From: Candidatus Bathyarchaeota archaeon
Lineage (GTDB): Archaea; Thermoproteota; Bathyarchaeia; Bathyarchaeales; Bathycorpusculaceae
Length of the DNA stretch: 18,538 nucleotides
Assembly: GCA_030626685.1 (NCBI GenBank)
Contig: DAOUTL010000004.1
Span: 1 to 18,538, forward strand
Direction of reading: 5' to 3'
In this document: piece by piece, positions 8,401-15,900 of the stretch
Layout of the letters: the number at the start of each line of letters is the position of its first letter
How positions within the stretch are numbered: position 1 is the first letter of the stretch
Notes under the pieces: generated by a model
What the model was told of the DNA's origin: nothing
The model's input: only the letters and a program-made list of their open reading frames with translations
Database searches by the model: none
Translations under genes and position numbers: made by a program

Positions 8401-9373
8401 ACATCCTATAAAGGACATTGAAAGCATAAACTAGAAAGTGACCGCTCCCACAGGCCGGGTCAAGAACCTTAATCTCTCTAACGCTCTTCACCTCCCTCGA
8501 AGGAGGATTCTGCTTCAGAGGAATAAGATAGGAACAGTACTCATCAACGGTTTCACCTTGAGGGTTCCTCAGCCTCTCTTCGCTAGGTGCTTCACCCTCT
8601 CCAGGCTTCGGCATCCTTCCCTTCATCTCAAGCCAGAGGCGACCTAAGGTGTTATCGACTAGCGCTCGAACAAGCCAACGAGGCGTGTAGAACTGACTGA
8701 TAACGGGCACATCGTCGGGCCTCGGCTTCCGCCTCTTCTTCCGGAACTCTAATCTTGTCTCAGAATTGTAATACTGATAAATCCATCCTATAATAGCCTC
8801 TTCACGCCAATCCTCCTCAGGCACCTCCTCCCCAAATAGGCTTATCAGTTTATCTAAGGTTCGCGGGCTCGGAAATAGGAGACTGTACTCATCGTTGACA
8901 TCAAAAAGAACCTTGATCTCCTGCGAAACCTCGTTGAAAGCCTCAAGAAGACTCCTCCTAGTAACCTCAGCACGGTCGCTCAAGCCCTCCCTCTCAGAAA
9001 GCTCGTACTCTCTTCTGCTCATGCTGGCGTACTGATCCCGTCTAATCACTGTCTCAGGCTTAATTAACTCCCGAACCTCCATGGCTCTCAGAGCGGCAAG
9101 GCGATTCAGATACGTGAAACCCACATGCCGAACATAACGGTCATAAGCCTCACTGCGCCTGACCTTTCTAACCTGCTCCTTCTGAATGGCAACGAGAATC
9201 TTGTCCCTCAGCTCCTTATCCTCACGACGGAGATGGACTAACCTTCCAGCGGGAACAGTCTTCCCGCTCTCCTCTATCCCTAGACGTTTAAGCTGGGTCC
9301 TAATGTCTTCCTCAAGAAGCTGCCTTGCTTGGGTGACAACCCTTCTGAGCCTAGACCTAGCCTCTTTATCCAC
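5492..9373 (-). CDS. pglX: BREX DNA adenine methyltransferase PglX
   Basis: PglX is the N6-adenine methyltransferase that marks host DNA at the BREX recognition site and is also needed for defence. In 1293 residues: an N-terminal helical region (1-220); SAM-binding motif I, LDPACGSGHF, at 304-313; motif IV at 537-540 in YDVIMMNPPHG; then a long C-terminal target-recognition part with a final coiled-coil-like stretch (about 1170-1230). The start is a GTG at 9371-9373 overlapping the brxC stop by eight bases; the next in-frame Met is near residue 98, too far in. Two oddities: motif IV has His where the family usually has Tyr/Phe (checked in the DNA as AAT CCT CCT CAT), and bases about 5880-7790 are much more AT-rich than both ends. 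Methylation specificity cannot be read from sequence. Confidence 0.96.
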   Translation of the reverse strand: MDKEARSRLRRVVTQARQLLEEDIRTQLKRLGIEESGKTVPAGRLVHLRREDKELRDKILVAIQKEQVRKVRRSEAYDRYVRHVGFTYLNRLAALRAMEVRELIKPETVIRRDQYASMSRREYELSEREGLSDRAEVTRRSLLEAFNEVSQEIKVLFDVNDEYSLLFPSPRTLDKLISLFGEEVPEEDWREEAIIGWIYQYYNSETRLEFRKKRRKPRPDDVPVISQFYTPRWLVRALVDNTLGRLWLEMKGRMPKPGEGEAPSEERLRNPQGETVDEYCSYLIPLKQNPPSREVKSVREIKVLDPACGSGHFLVYAFNVLYRMYLEDEPETPRAEIPRLILENNLYGIDVDLRAVQLAALSLYLKTKEYNRDIKIERMNLVCADVRITDGDLQKKFISRLEHDVDLQRIFAKLFAEFEYTYDVGSLLKVRAPFERLLEERRKGVQTKFHPKIIGQSSFSKKGGVGGQSKLSIEELERGALVTPAVTLEEMLGSLLEFEKEGMEKKDMGTMLFAGEAEKSIGLLSLLSQKYDVIMMNPPHGRVPSKTKEYLNNQYPKTKSDYYSAFLQQAVDLCKYGGFIAALTGRSLLITKSFQWLREKLLPDNAPPEIVLDLGFYTIEEAHARYVALTFRRISRDESRLARQEKIHFIRLTNFKWDEKKLEFEQAIPNLDTNQNCYATTLAELKKIPGTPYSYWAPSFLRDLFENHPPLDRDLIKRKKSQKIADVKQGLATGDNSQFTRFWWEVKPDEIAMVQKETLKGKKWVPFVDEFYLFYFFADLQKVVNWKNDGEIIFNFPGSVVRNFSFYFKGGLTWSANLQRTQLPTLWTIKRWPFRILPQGCIFGVGAQGVIVESKKVWPILAICCSKLIFAASRLIASENKQGTANTASLPIAFQTRKNGGRVNKLGSLAKEAHEILKEWSTGDEVSTLFIKPWILQVKKFNLNEKPKTGHPFTQEFEPSNWPSLVQVRNMDNIPNNSLYQLGNLCKKRQEFLNARLGEILKEIDNEVYALYDISNAERRLIEYELELQQIGNVDVESTIKLIEEVELENHVKRLISFYIKRIVDSDTDGIVPLGQGSSNSLYNRIHECLKDDFGEKNVNQIEIELSSILGKSLEEWILEDYFDFHVTIYRNRPIYWHMTSRNFSSQRAFLGAFNCLINYQKLDKDTIPKIRVKHEYLKGILDGARWKAERLRRELQAARKSADKRQERHIQREYEEALDEFNELQAFDAKLAEVSNPRDKPAELDEDASWLERKIAEVRDNGWNPVLDYGVRVNIEPLKEAGLLHRAADRVK
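5880..7790 (-). other. AT-rich internal segment of pglX, likely exchanged module
   Basis: Hand counts of single 60-base lines give G+C of about 25% (7381), 33% (7021), 33% (6361) and 32% (6241) inside. Outside they give about 53% (7801), 60% (8581) and 53% (5641). The change is abrupt on both sides, while the reading frame continues. The segment encodes residues about 530-1165, which include motif IV and the region expected to recognise the DNA target. Boundaries are approximate, to within about 50 bases. Confidence 0.7.
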
Positions 9374-12300
9374 TTTCCGTCTCGCCTTCCACTTTCAGCT
9401 TAACCTTCTTTCCCTGGGCAATCCAATACTTGACAAACTCCGACACCTCTTCCAAAGCGCCACTCAGCTCCCTTCTATCCCCTATCCGTTTGGTGCTGGA
9501 GATTCTTCTTTTGTACACGGGCTTTTCTCGCTCTGCAAGAAGAGTTATCAGCCTTTCCTTTTCCTTACCTTGACGATTTTGAACAAGCGTTTCATCGCTC
9601 TGGATAGTAGACAATGCCCGCCTACAAACATTGCACAAGAACGCTGTCTCATCGTAGTCCCCTTCTTCTCCTGCCGTGCAACCAAAGGATTCCAGAGAGC
9701 TAACGCCCCTCTTAACCTCCGATGGATCGATCTGTTTCTTTTTAGCCCACCGCTTTAGACCAGCCACAGCCTCACCAGTAGTGGATTGGCACCTCTTGTG
9801 GGCATCTAAATACTCCTTCTTATGCCTCTCCTTGAGTTCTCGGAATCTGTCGTAGATTGTATCCCATTCTATCAGCAGGCTTTTGCCTCGGAGTTTTTCC
9901 CTAAAAACAGCTGCTTCATCTTCAATCGAGGGGTCAAGGTTAACAACGTTGCTTAACGCTGCTTCAGCAAACTTTCTCATCGTAAGATATAAATTCAGTC
10001 TGTTGCCTTCAACGAACTCCACGAGACTTTGCAGCAACGGAGCATGATTCTCTATGGGCTCGAGGACTTCCGGATCTAAAAGGGCTTTGACTCTATGAGA
10101 GGGAGAAGGTTGATCCAAGAGCTTCTGAAGGGCTCCTTCAAGCAAACTGACTTCATCAGTATACGGCAGCCTATGGTAACCGTCTGTTCTAGTCAAATCC
10201 CGAATAGTTTTAAGCCTCTCCTGCGCCTCGTTTTCTATAGTTTTAGAGATCTGCTCCGTTGTGACTCCGGCATCCACACCAAACTTATCGGAGACGAACT
10301 CCCTAACGCTAACCTTCTCCTCCCGAGTGGGCGCAACTCCGACGCTGAATATGGCTTTTCTGAAGTTCCGTCCTACCACAAAAGAGCTGTTCAAGGCGGG
10401 ATCTGCCTGAACGCTTCCGTTTTTGAACAACGCCGCTAGAGCTGTACGCACCACCCTCTCGGCCCATCCGTAAGGTGGGCTACCGAAGTATTCAGCGATC
10501 TCGCCCCCGGTAACCTCACCCCGCTTCTTGACTTCAGTTAAAATGGCGTGAGCTACTGGTCCATCGGTAACTATGCTGCGTTGCTGTGGGTCAACAAGTT
10601 TAAGGTCCCTATATACGGGGGGCAGGTGTCCACCACGCCATCTCAGGATAGCACCTATGATCTCGTCCTTCGGGATATTGACCGCTCCCTCATCGAAGCG
10701 GGTAAATTTCTCCTCTGTAAGCTGGGCCATCCATCTCTGAAAGATGTCGGTTATTGATTCTTGGCCGCTCAATTCTTCTCGGGTTCCATGGAAAAGCACT
10801 GTTCCCGCCTTCAGAGCGGATTCCAAAAGTTGTGGAAGCTCTTCCTTTATGTTCACCACTTCTGTACGAGATGATTCAAGCTCTCCTAACTCCTGAGGCG
10901 TTCTCGCCCTCTTAGTCCAATCACTCAGTACCCTTTCGATGGCAATGACCCTTCCAATTCTCTCTGAGAAAACTTCGTCAACTTTGCTCACCCAATAGAC
11001 AACATCCTCTTTTCCCAAGCTTTCATAGTACACATCCTCAACGGGACTCTCCCTTAGTGAAGCCCAGAAGGGTGAATATACCCGAAGTTTTAGATACCCG
11101 CCTCTTCTGGGGGATATTTCCTGGTCATCAACGAACAGTTGGACATCAAAGATTCTCAGCTTCTTATGGTTGTATTTCTTCAAGTTCTTTAGGACATCTG
11201 AAGCGGCCTCCACTGCCCTGTTCTCGACCTCACTTCTGCGAATCAACTGTAACGCGTCATTAACCTTCTCCTCGAAGGTCCTTTCGATCTCAGAAAGGAA
11301 GCGATACTTACCCTCTTCTTCTCTAACCCACCTATGTTTTATCAGTAGGTCAAGACTCTTTTCGACCTTCCCACGGTGCTCCGAAGGGTCTACCCCTAAG
11401 CCAGGATACAGAACAGCTGAGATATTGGTTAGCGACGAAGGAATCCAATCCTCAATTTGTTGCAAAAGAAAGAGAGCCTTGGCAACAGAAGAGACTTCTA
11501 GATCTTCCACCTTCCCGAGTTTGGCTATCCTCTCGGTTATAAGCGAATTCTCATCAGCAGAGACGATTTTAAGAACGGAGTCTATGGCATCATAGAGCGA
11601 GTCAAAAGTTCCTAAAGCACCTACTTGCGCATCCCTCTGGATAAGCTCCAAGAGAATGCTCTGAACAACGGAGAGCACCGCCCGCTCTCTTCCAGCTAAC
11701 TTCGTCTCCTGTCCCATTCTTCTCCCTTTAGCCCTCAACCGGGCGAAGATATCTATCATTACAGGTATGTGATATGGAAGTAGTGGATAGGATTTGGAGA
11801 ATGACTCAAAGTCAAGCCTAGAGAAAAGCCCTTCATCATGAGCCGGATTCTGGATCGCAGTTGCTAGAGCAAGTTGACCTCCATTGTAATCGTACAGTTT
11901 TTTCAGTTCTTCAAATGCGGAGGATGTTCTATCTTTCGCCAGCAGTCTCCGATCAACTACCGTAGGTATGTTCTCCGGAGCTAAAGAGTATTTTAGGGGA
12001 AATCTGTCTTGTAACCAGCCAATCTGATCACGCCTAGCTCCGATCTCAGGGGCGACATGTTCCAACGCCTCTTGTGCTGTGGCTACAAGCCAAACTTTTC
12101 CATTACCAATTCTTTCTAGGTCTTCTGCAAGACTGTCCAGTTCTGTTAATCCACTCGCTCCAGTGCTTCGAAGGTAAAGGCCTACCTCATCAAGAATCAG
12201 GACAACGCGACCTTGCTCTTTATCAAGGTTTATCGCTTCCTGTGTTAATCGTTGTGCAAGCCGCTCTGTCCCTAATATCAACTCTGTTCGTTGATCTTCA

Positions 12301-12977
12301 ACAGCTTGTTGAGCTATGGTTAAATTGGGATAAGTCTCTGGTTTAACAACCGTGAGGGCTTTGACGAGGGCCGGTCTCATCATAACCTCCTTCTCTCTGA
12401 TTTCTTTCCAAGTCTTTCCTGTCTCATCTTTAACGGCCTTAACGAACTCTCCCCAAACACCCTCTTCTTTAAGCGTGCGTTCAACTTCTGCTACCCAAAG
12501 AACCTCGGAGAACCCCAAATCTCGGAGAAGAGACCTATACACATAGCGAGATAGGTCTTCATCCCTAGCCCTGTCGAATTTTAACATGTTGTAGAAGAAG
12601 GCTTTGGTCTTCAACTCTTTGGAGAGAATCCCTGTTCCCTTGAGCCCATGCTTCTGGTTGAAGTAGTTCGCTACTTTGACTTTACTACCATCTTCAAATG
12701 TTACTTCTCGATTAGTCAGAACGTACCCGAGCATCTTAGCGAGATGACTTTTTCCAGAACCGAAGAACCCAGATATCCATGTGCAGACATCGGATACACG
12801 ACCCATACGAGTCTCCAAGAATTGATCTATAAAATCTTGAAGCAACCCACGGATCTGATCGGTTACTACATACTCCTCAACCTCAGTGCGTACCACTTGC
12901 TCCTCATGTTGGTCAACCATCACAACACGTGAGATTCGTCTTGTCGGTTTTTTCTCAAATATTTCAATCATCTTCAT
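9366..12977 (-). CDS. brxC: BREX P-loop ATPase BrxC
   Basis: BrxC is the large P-loop NTPase of type I BREX, related to the ORC/Cdc6-like STAND/AAA+ ATPases, and is required for both methylation and defence. The 1203-residue protein has Walker A GFFGSGKS at 70-77 and Walker B VVLILDEVG at about 258-266. A long helical middle follows, including winged-helix-like stretches, and near the C-terminus a CxxC (CNVC, about 1132-1135) that may pair with a preceding Cys. Length is normal for the family. The ATG at 12975-12977 overlaps the brxB stop as ATGA, a classic coupling arrangement; a second ATG two codons in is the alternative start. It ends inside the first codons of pglX. Confidence 0.95.
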   Translation of the reverse strand: MKMIEIFEKKPTRRISRVVMVDQHEEQVVRTEVEEYVVTDQIRGLLQDFIDQFLETRMGRVSDVCTWISGFFGSGKSHLAKMLGYVLTNREVTFEDGSKVKVANYFNQKHGLKGTGILSKELKTKAFFYNMLKFDRARDEDLSRYVYRSLLRDLGFSEVLWVAEVERTLKEEGVWGEFVKAVKDETGKTWKEIREKEVMMRPALVKALTVVKPETYPNLTIAQQAVEDQRTELILGTERLAQRLTQEAINLDKEQGRVVLILDEVGLYLRSTGASGLTELDSLAEDLERIGNGKVWLVATAQEALEHVAPEIGARRDQIGWLQDRFPLKYSLAPENIPTVVDRRLLAKDRTSSAFEELKKLYDYNGGQLALATAIQNPAHDEGLFSRLDFESFSKSYPLLPYHIPVMIDIFARLRAKGRRMGQETKLAGRERAVLSVVQSILLELIQRDAQVGALGTFDSLYDAIDSVLKIVSADENSLITERIAKLGKVEDLEVSSVAKALFLLQQIEDWIPSSLTNISAVLYPGLGVDPSEHRGKVEKSLDLLIKHRWVREEEGKYRFLSEIERTFEEKVNDALQLIRRSEVENRAVEAASDVLKNLKKYNHKKLRIFDVQLFVDDQEISPRRGGYLKLRVYSPFWASLRESPVEDVYYESLGKEDVVYWVSKVDEVFSERIGRVIAIERVLSDWTKRARTPQELGELESSRTEVVNIKEELPQLLESALKAGTVLFHGTREELSGQESITDIFQRWMAQLTEEKFTRFDEGAVNIPKDEIIGAILRWRGGHLPPVYRDLKLVDPQQRSIVTDGPVAHAILTEVKKRGEVTGGEIAEYFGSPPYGWAERVVRTALAALFKNGSVQADPALNSSFVVGRNFRKAIFSVGVAPTREEKVSVREFVSDKFGVDAGVTTEQISKTIENEAQERLKTIRDLTRTDGYHRLPYTDEVSLLEGALQKLLDQPSPSHRVKALLDPEVLEPIENHAPLLQSLVEFVEGNRLNLYLTMRKFAEAALSNVVNLDPSIEDEAAVFREKLRGKSLLIEWDTIYDRFRELKERHKKEYLDAHKRCQSTTGEAVAGLKRWAKKKQIDPSEVKRGVSSLESFGCTAGEEGDYDETAFLCNVCRRALSTIQSDETLVQNRQGKEKERLITLLAEREKPVYKRRISSTKRIGDRRELSGALEEVSEFVKYWIAQGKKVKLKVEGETESG

Positions 12978-13534
12978 CTTAGATCAACTACCTCAGCTCT
13001 ATAATAGTCAATGATTCCTTTACTTCTCTCGTTAAGCGGATACCCAGCTCCTATGTTAGAGGGATATGGCACTACTAAGGTGCAATGAACACTTCCATCT
13101 ATGGATAGAAAAATATGTGAAAGGTGTACAAAAGGCCACAATGCCCCGTACCTCAAAAGAACAGCACAGTGACCTACATCCCTATCTTTCAATCGTTCCT
13201 TTAGCGCCTCAACCAATTCCCTCGAAAGTACCCGTCTTAAATCCCTCTCCAATTCTTCTCTCATTTCTTCCTCTTTTTGAGCTATCTCAGCAGAAAGCAG
13301 CCCAGAGTCAGACAATATCTCTAGCATTAAATCGGATAGCTTGATTGTTTCAGCAGAGAACCCTTTGTTTCTTAGACGAAGCACCATATGCGAAAAACTC
13401 TCCAAGATCTCAAGCTCATCTCTCGGATGATATAGACATACATAATAAGGAACCTCCATCAATGGACTCCTTCCCTCAAGGGTTTCCACAACTCTCTCTT
13501 CTAATCTCTGAAACTTTTCTCTATTCAACGGCAC
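12974..13534 (-). CDS. brxB: BREX protein BrxB (DUF1788)
   Basis: BrxB is a small core protein of type I BREX with no known catalytic motif, thought to be a structural or regulatory partner. The 186 residues show the DUF1788 layout: an N-terminal helix; VPYYVCLYHPRDELEIL; a charged helical stretch (about 85-115); then GALWPFVHLSHIFLSI, matching the family's G-x-PFVR-x-S-x-L block; and CTLVVPYPSN, matching the conserved V-x-YPG-like strand. The start is GTG at 13532-13534, supported by GGAGG nine bases upstream. It overlaps brxA by 14 bases and brxC by four, so all three are likely translated together. Confidence 0.92.
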   Translation of the reverse strand: MPLNREKFQRLEERVVETLEGRSPLMEVPYYVCLYHPRDELEILESFSHMVLRLRNKGFSAETIKLSDLMLEILSDSGLLSAEIAQKEEEMREELERDLRRVLSRELVEALKERLKDRDVGHCAVLLRYGALWPFVHLSHIFLSIDGSVHCTLVVPYPSNIGAGYPLNERSKGIIDYYRAEVVDLR

Positions 13535-14297
13535 CTATCCATTCCTCCAAAGAACTGAATTTAGGTATAAGTTCATAAATTGCCCCTATACTCCTATATT
13601 CAAGCCATCCTCTAACCTGGCATTCAGATAGTTTTTCCTCAATCTCTTCATACGTTAAGAAATAACGTTTCCATAAATGACTGTCAAAGATTTCAGAAGG
13701 AGAAAACCCCTCATCAACTAGACCATAAAGAAAAAAGGCAAATGTTTCAGGCCTAATAATGAATTTTCTCATAAGAACGCTTGGATGCTTCTCCATAAGA
13801 CCTGTAGATCGAAGAAACGCATAGAAATCACGACGCCACTTTTCTTTAGTGTTGTCTGCCCACTCCGTTAGTTCAGGATGATCCTCAGCTTCCTTGGAAA
13901 AAAAATCTTCAAACATAGTCTTAGTCAACCGAAAGCTGTTAAATTCTCTAAGGTTGGGTCCGACTAAATTAACCACCAATCTATCCACGAGAGGATGCGT
14001 CTCACAAATGTACTGGTAGAGAGTCTGAATCCGGGCTTGATTTGAATTAATCGCATACAGAAATTTCGAAAGAATCTCTCCTTCAGGTAAAGGCGAATGG
14101 TCTTCAAAATATCGTCTTCTCATATACCGTAACAACACTCCAATCCATCTCGAACTCTTCTTCTTAAGAAAATTCTCTACATATGCAGCTCTAGCGACTT
14201 CACTCCAACTCCCTCTCTCATTCAACTCTTGAAACAACATTAATGCCTCATCATAGGCTGCACCAACATGTTTGAAACTAACAGTATACCTTGACAT
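13521..14297 (-). CDS. brxA: BREX protein BrxA (DUF1819)
   Basis: BrxA is the first core gene of type I BREX, an all-helical DUF1819 protein. Solved family members resemble the RNA/DNA-binding antiterminator NusB. The start YTVSFKHVGAAYDEALMLF, then ENFLKKKSSRWIGVLLRYMRRRYF, match the family's N-terminal block. The frame also opens at a TTG at 14307-14309, but the ATG at 14295-14297 is preferred because residues before it (IWL) do not fit and GAAGG would abut the TTG. That gives 258 residues, slightly long for the family. It follows the winged-helix gene by about 35 bases and shares a 14-base overlap with brxB. Confidence 0.92.
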   Translation of the reverse strand: MSRYTVSFKHVGAAYDEALMLFQELNERGSWSEVARAAYVENFLKKKSSRWIGVLLRYMRRRYFEDHSPLPEGEILSKFLYAINSNQARIQTLYQYICETHPLVDRLVVNLVGPNLREFNSFRLTKTMFEDFFSKEAEDHPELTEWADNTKEKWRRDFYAFLRSTGLMEKHPSVLMRKFIIRPETFAFFLYGLVDEGFSPSEIFDSHLWKRYFLTYEEIEEKLSECQVRGWLEYRSIGAIYELIPKFSSLEEWIGAVE

Positions 14298-14331
14298 AAG
14301 CCAAATCAACCTTCTTTAAAGGATACTTTAC

Positions 14332-14526
14332 TCATTTCAATTCTCTCCAGAAAAGGTGAATCCTCCCCGAATTCTTATAAAACATGTCCTCCTTCGTCAG
14401 AGCCAAATGCATCAGAGCTCTCAAAGCCGTCTTATGAGATATCTCAAGCTTCTTCGCAACCTCGTTAGGAGTCACTGGCTCACGTGATAATATTTGATAA
14501 ACAGATTCTTCAAACTTGCTGCCCAT
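14332..14526 (-). CDS. Small winged-helix DNA-binding protein, probable BREX operon regulator
   Basis: The 64 residues form one winged helix-turn-helix domain. There is a first helix (FEESVYQILSREPV), an HTH (PNEVAKKLEISHKTALRALMHLAL), then a short wing (EDMFYKNSGRIHLFWREL). There is no room for a ligand-binding domain. The ATG at 14524-14526 has GGAG eight bases upstream. As first gene of the BREX transcript, facing the HEPN gene across an 80-base gap, it is well placed to control both transcripts. Bacterial BREX loci often use the larger wHTH-WYL protein BrxR in this position; this may be a minimal archaeal substitute. The role is inferred from position and fold. Confidence 0.82.
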   Translation of the reverse strand: MGSKFEESVYQILSREPVTPNEVAKKLEISHKTALRALMHLALTKEDMFYKNSGRIHLFWRELK

Positions 14527-14553
14527 CTAGGAATCTCCAAAATTAATAAATGG

Positions 14554-14567
14554 GACCAAATATAAAA
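14554..14567 (-). promoter_or_regulatory. Bidirectional TATA-like promoter between BREX and HEPN gene
   Basis: Read on the minus strand this is TTTTATATTTGGTC, an archaeal TATA-like box about 35 bases upstream of the winged-helix start. Read on the plus strand, the overlapping AAATATAAAA lies about 40 bases upstream of the HEPN gene start, so the same A/T core could serve both directions. The identical 14-mer recurs at 15625-15638. No start site has been measured; this rests on sequence and position only. Confidence 0.5.
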
Positions 14568-14606
14568 CTTTTAAGACTTTTACTATCAAAAATCAGTTGA
14601 AAAGAC

Positions 14607-15530
14607 ATGTCAGAAGGAATCAAAAGGCGAATCGGGCAATTCATCCATGAAGGAGAAGGTCTAGCCAACGAAGTGAATGCTTTCAGCAAACGAAGAAAAG
14701 GCGTTGGAGAAGAACTTGCCAGAGATCTTTGGAGCACGGTGGCAGGCGAAGTTGCAGACTACATAACCGAAATACCCAGAACAAGAAGCCTAGTGCGAAA
14801 GTATTCCAAGAAGTACCTTGCCGCCCAACGTCAAGAACAGCTAAAAAGCATAGAGAAAGCCTTTCTGACCAAATGTGATGCATGGCTCGAAAGCATCAAA
14901 AACTTTCTTTGGACCATCTCCATGAAGAGAGCAAACCTAACCGCTCAAGGTAACAGCCATTTACTCGTAAAGAAGCTTGACAGGGTATACGGTTACGCGA
15001 AACCGGAAACTAGGATAAGACACACCATCTCTACCCTCAGAAGGATCATGACTTATCCTCTTATTTACAACACCGAGATTCCTCACATCTTGCAAAATGA
15101 AAGACTAAGACGCTTGGAGGAACCCTACAAGATCTTACAGAAACTGGAGACAAAACTAAGAAAATGCATCCAAACCCAACTTAAGACCATATCCACTAAC
15201 TGGTGGAAAGAAAGGGTACCAAAAGATGTCCAAGAAAAAGCAGAACATAGAAAGACCAAGAACGAAAAACAATGGCCATGGTACACCAGCAAAGACCTTC
15301 CACTCATCTTCTACGTTGACTTCACCGACTACGTCAAAATAATTACAAGAAGAGACAACTGGAAGCAAGCATTCAAAGAAATATTCAAGGACAGAGAGGC
15401 TATTTCCGTCAAACTAAAAGAACTTGAACCTATAAGAAACTCAATCGCCCACTTTAGAGAACTAAGCCGCCAAGAATTAGACAAGTTAAAACTGCTTTCT
15501 GGGGAAATAATTTCTTGCATTTCAACCTAG
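14607..15530 (+). CDS. HEPN-domain protein, Swt1-like, paralogue of the BrxL tail (307 aa)
   Basis: A 307-residue protein with two parts. Residues 1 to about 175 are helical, basic and of unrecognised family. Residues about 178-307 align gap-free with the C-terminal tail of BrxL from the same locus, about half identical, including NWWKERVP, WPW, FTDYVKIITRRDNWKQ and LEPIRNSIAHFREL. R277-N278-x3-H282 fits the HEPN RNase signature R-x4-6-H. No membrane segment or signal peptide is visible. The ATG at 14607 lacks a clear ribosome-binding site; the A/T-rich box at 14561 places a start about 15-20 bases upstream. It diverges from BREX across an 80-base gap. Likely role, by inference: a defence or abortive-infection RNase working with BREX. 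A non-catalytic adaptor binding its paralogous domain is the alternative. Confidence 0.85.
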   Translation: MSEGIKRRIGQFIHEGEGLANEVNAFSKRRKGVGEELARDLWSTVAGEVADYITEIPRTRSLVRKYSKKYLAAQRQEQLKSIEKAFLTKCDAWLESIKNFLWTISMKRANLTAQGNSHLLVKKLDRVYGYAKPETRIRHTISTLRRIMTYPLIYNTEIPHILQNERLRRLEEPYKILQKLETKLRKCIQTQLKTISTNWWKERVPKDVQEKAEHRKTKNEKQWPWYTSKDLPLIFYVDFTDYVKIITRRDNWKQAFKEIFKDREAISVKLKELEPIRNSIAHFRELSRQELDKLKLLSGEIISCIST

Positions 15531-15585
15531 CGTAGATACCGTTTTAGTGTACACGTTTCTTCCACCACACTGTTTGCTTGTGCTC

Positions 15586-15610
15586 GTGTGCATTTTTTTC
15601 ACGCGCACAC
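15586..15610 (+). terminator. T-run terminator candidate downstream of HEPN gene
   Basis: Seven Ts at 15593-15599 lie 62 bases beyond the HEPN gene stop, flanked by a 6-bp inverted repeat (GTGTGC 15586-15591, GCACAC 15605-15610). Archaeal termination generally needs only a U-run, so the Ts are the more meaningful part. Evidence is weak but positional fit is good. Confidence 0.35.
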
Positions 15611-15624
15611 ACAAAGAAACAGCT

Positions 15625-15638
15625 TTTTATATTTGGTC
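15625..15638 (+). promoter_or_regulatory. TATA-like element identical to the BREX promoter core
   Basis: TTTTATATTTGGTC matches all 14 bases of the minus-strand BREX promoter at 14567-14554; similarity falls off outside. On the plus strand it would start a transcript near 15655-15665 running into the hairpin cluster and no open gene, so a non-coding RNA is possible. The shared GGTC edge could be part of a common operator. Inferred from the match alone. Confidence 0.42.
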
Positions 15639-15900
15639 ACTTTTCCGCGCGCACTCTTACTCTCAGGGTCCCTACCGGCAACGGATATCCACTGAAAAGG
15701 AACTAAACACGAATGCCAAAATTAGAGCAAACTCTGTAGTGTTGCAACCAAAGCAACCCTGATCATTTGCAACATTCTGATTACATGTTAAACGCAATCA
15801 ACATCATACAATGTTTAATGATTAAAAGCCGCTAAAATCACGGAAAAAAATGAGGTGCACGTGTATTACTGAGATTGGGCTCCTGCGTATGGAACCTCGT

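Larger units (their letters stand above)
15531..15900. other. Non-coding interval after the HEPN gene
   Basis: There is no convincing gene here. The frames that remain open give unnatural proteins rich in Cys, His and Phe or without domain patterns. It contains a T-run terminator candidate (15593-15599) and a TATA-like element (15625-15638), listed separately. Beyond 15640 I see only unassigned A/T-rich sequence up to the hairpin cluster. Confidence 0.6.

Noticed and set aside
9186..9758. A 190-residue open frame on the plus strand opposite the brxC/pglX junction
   Set aside because: It is antisense to two firmly identified BREX genes, Ser/Leu/Arg-rich and without motifs, a mirror of their codon bias.
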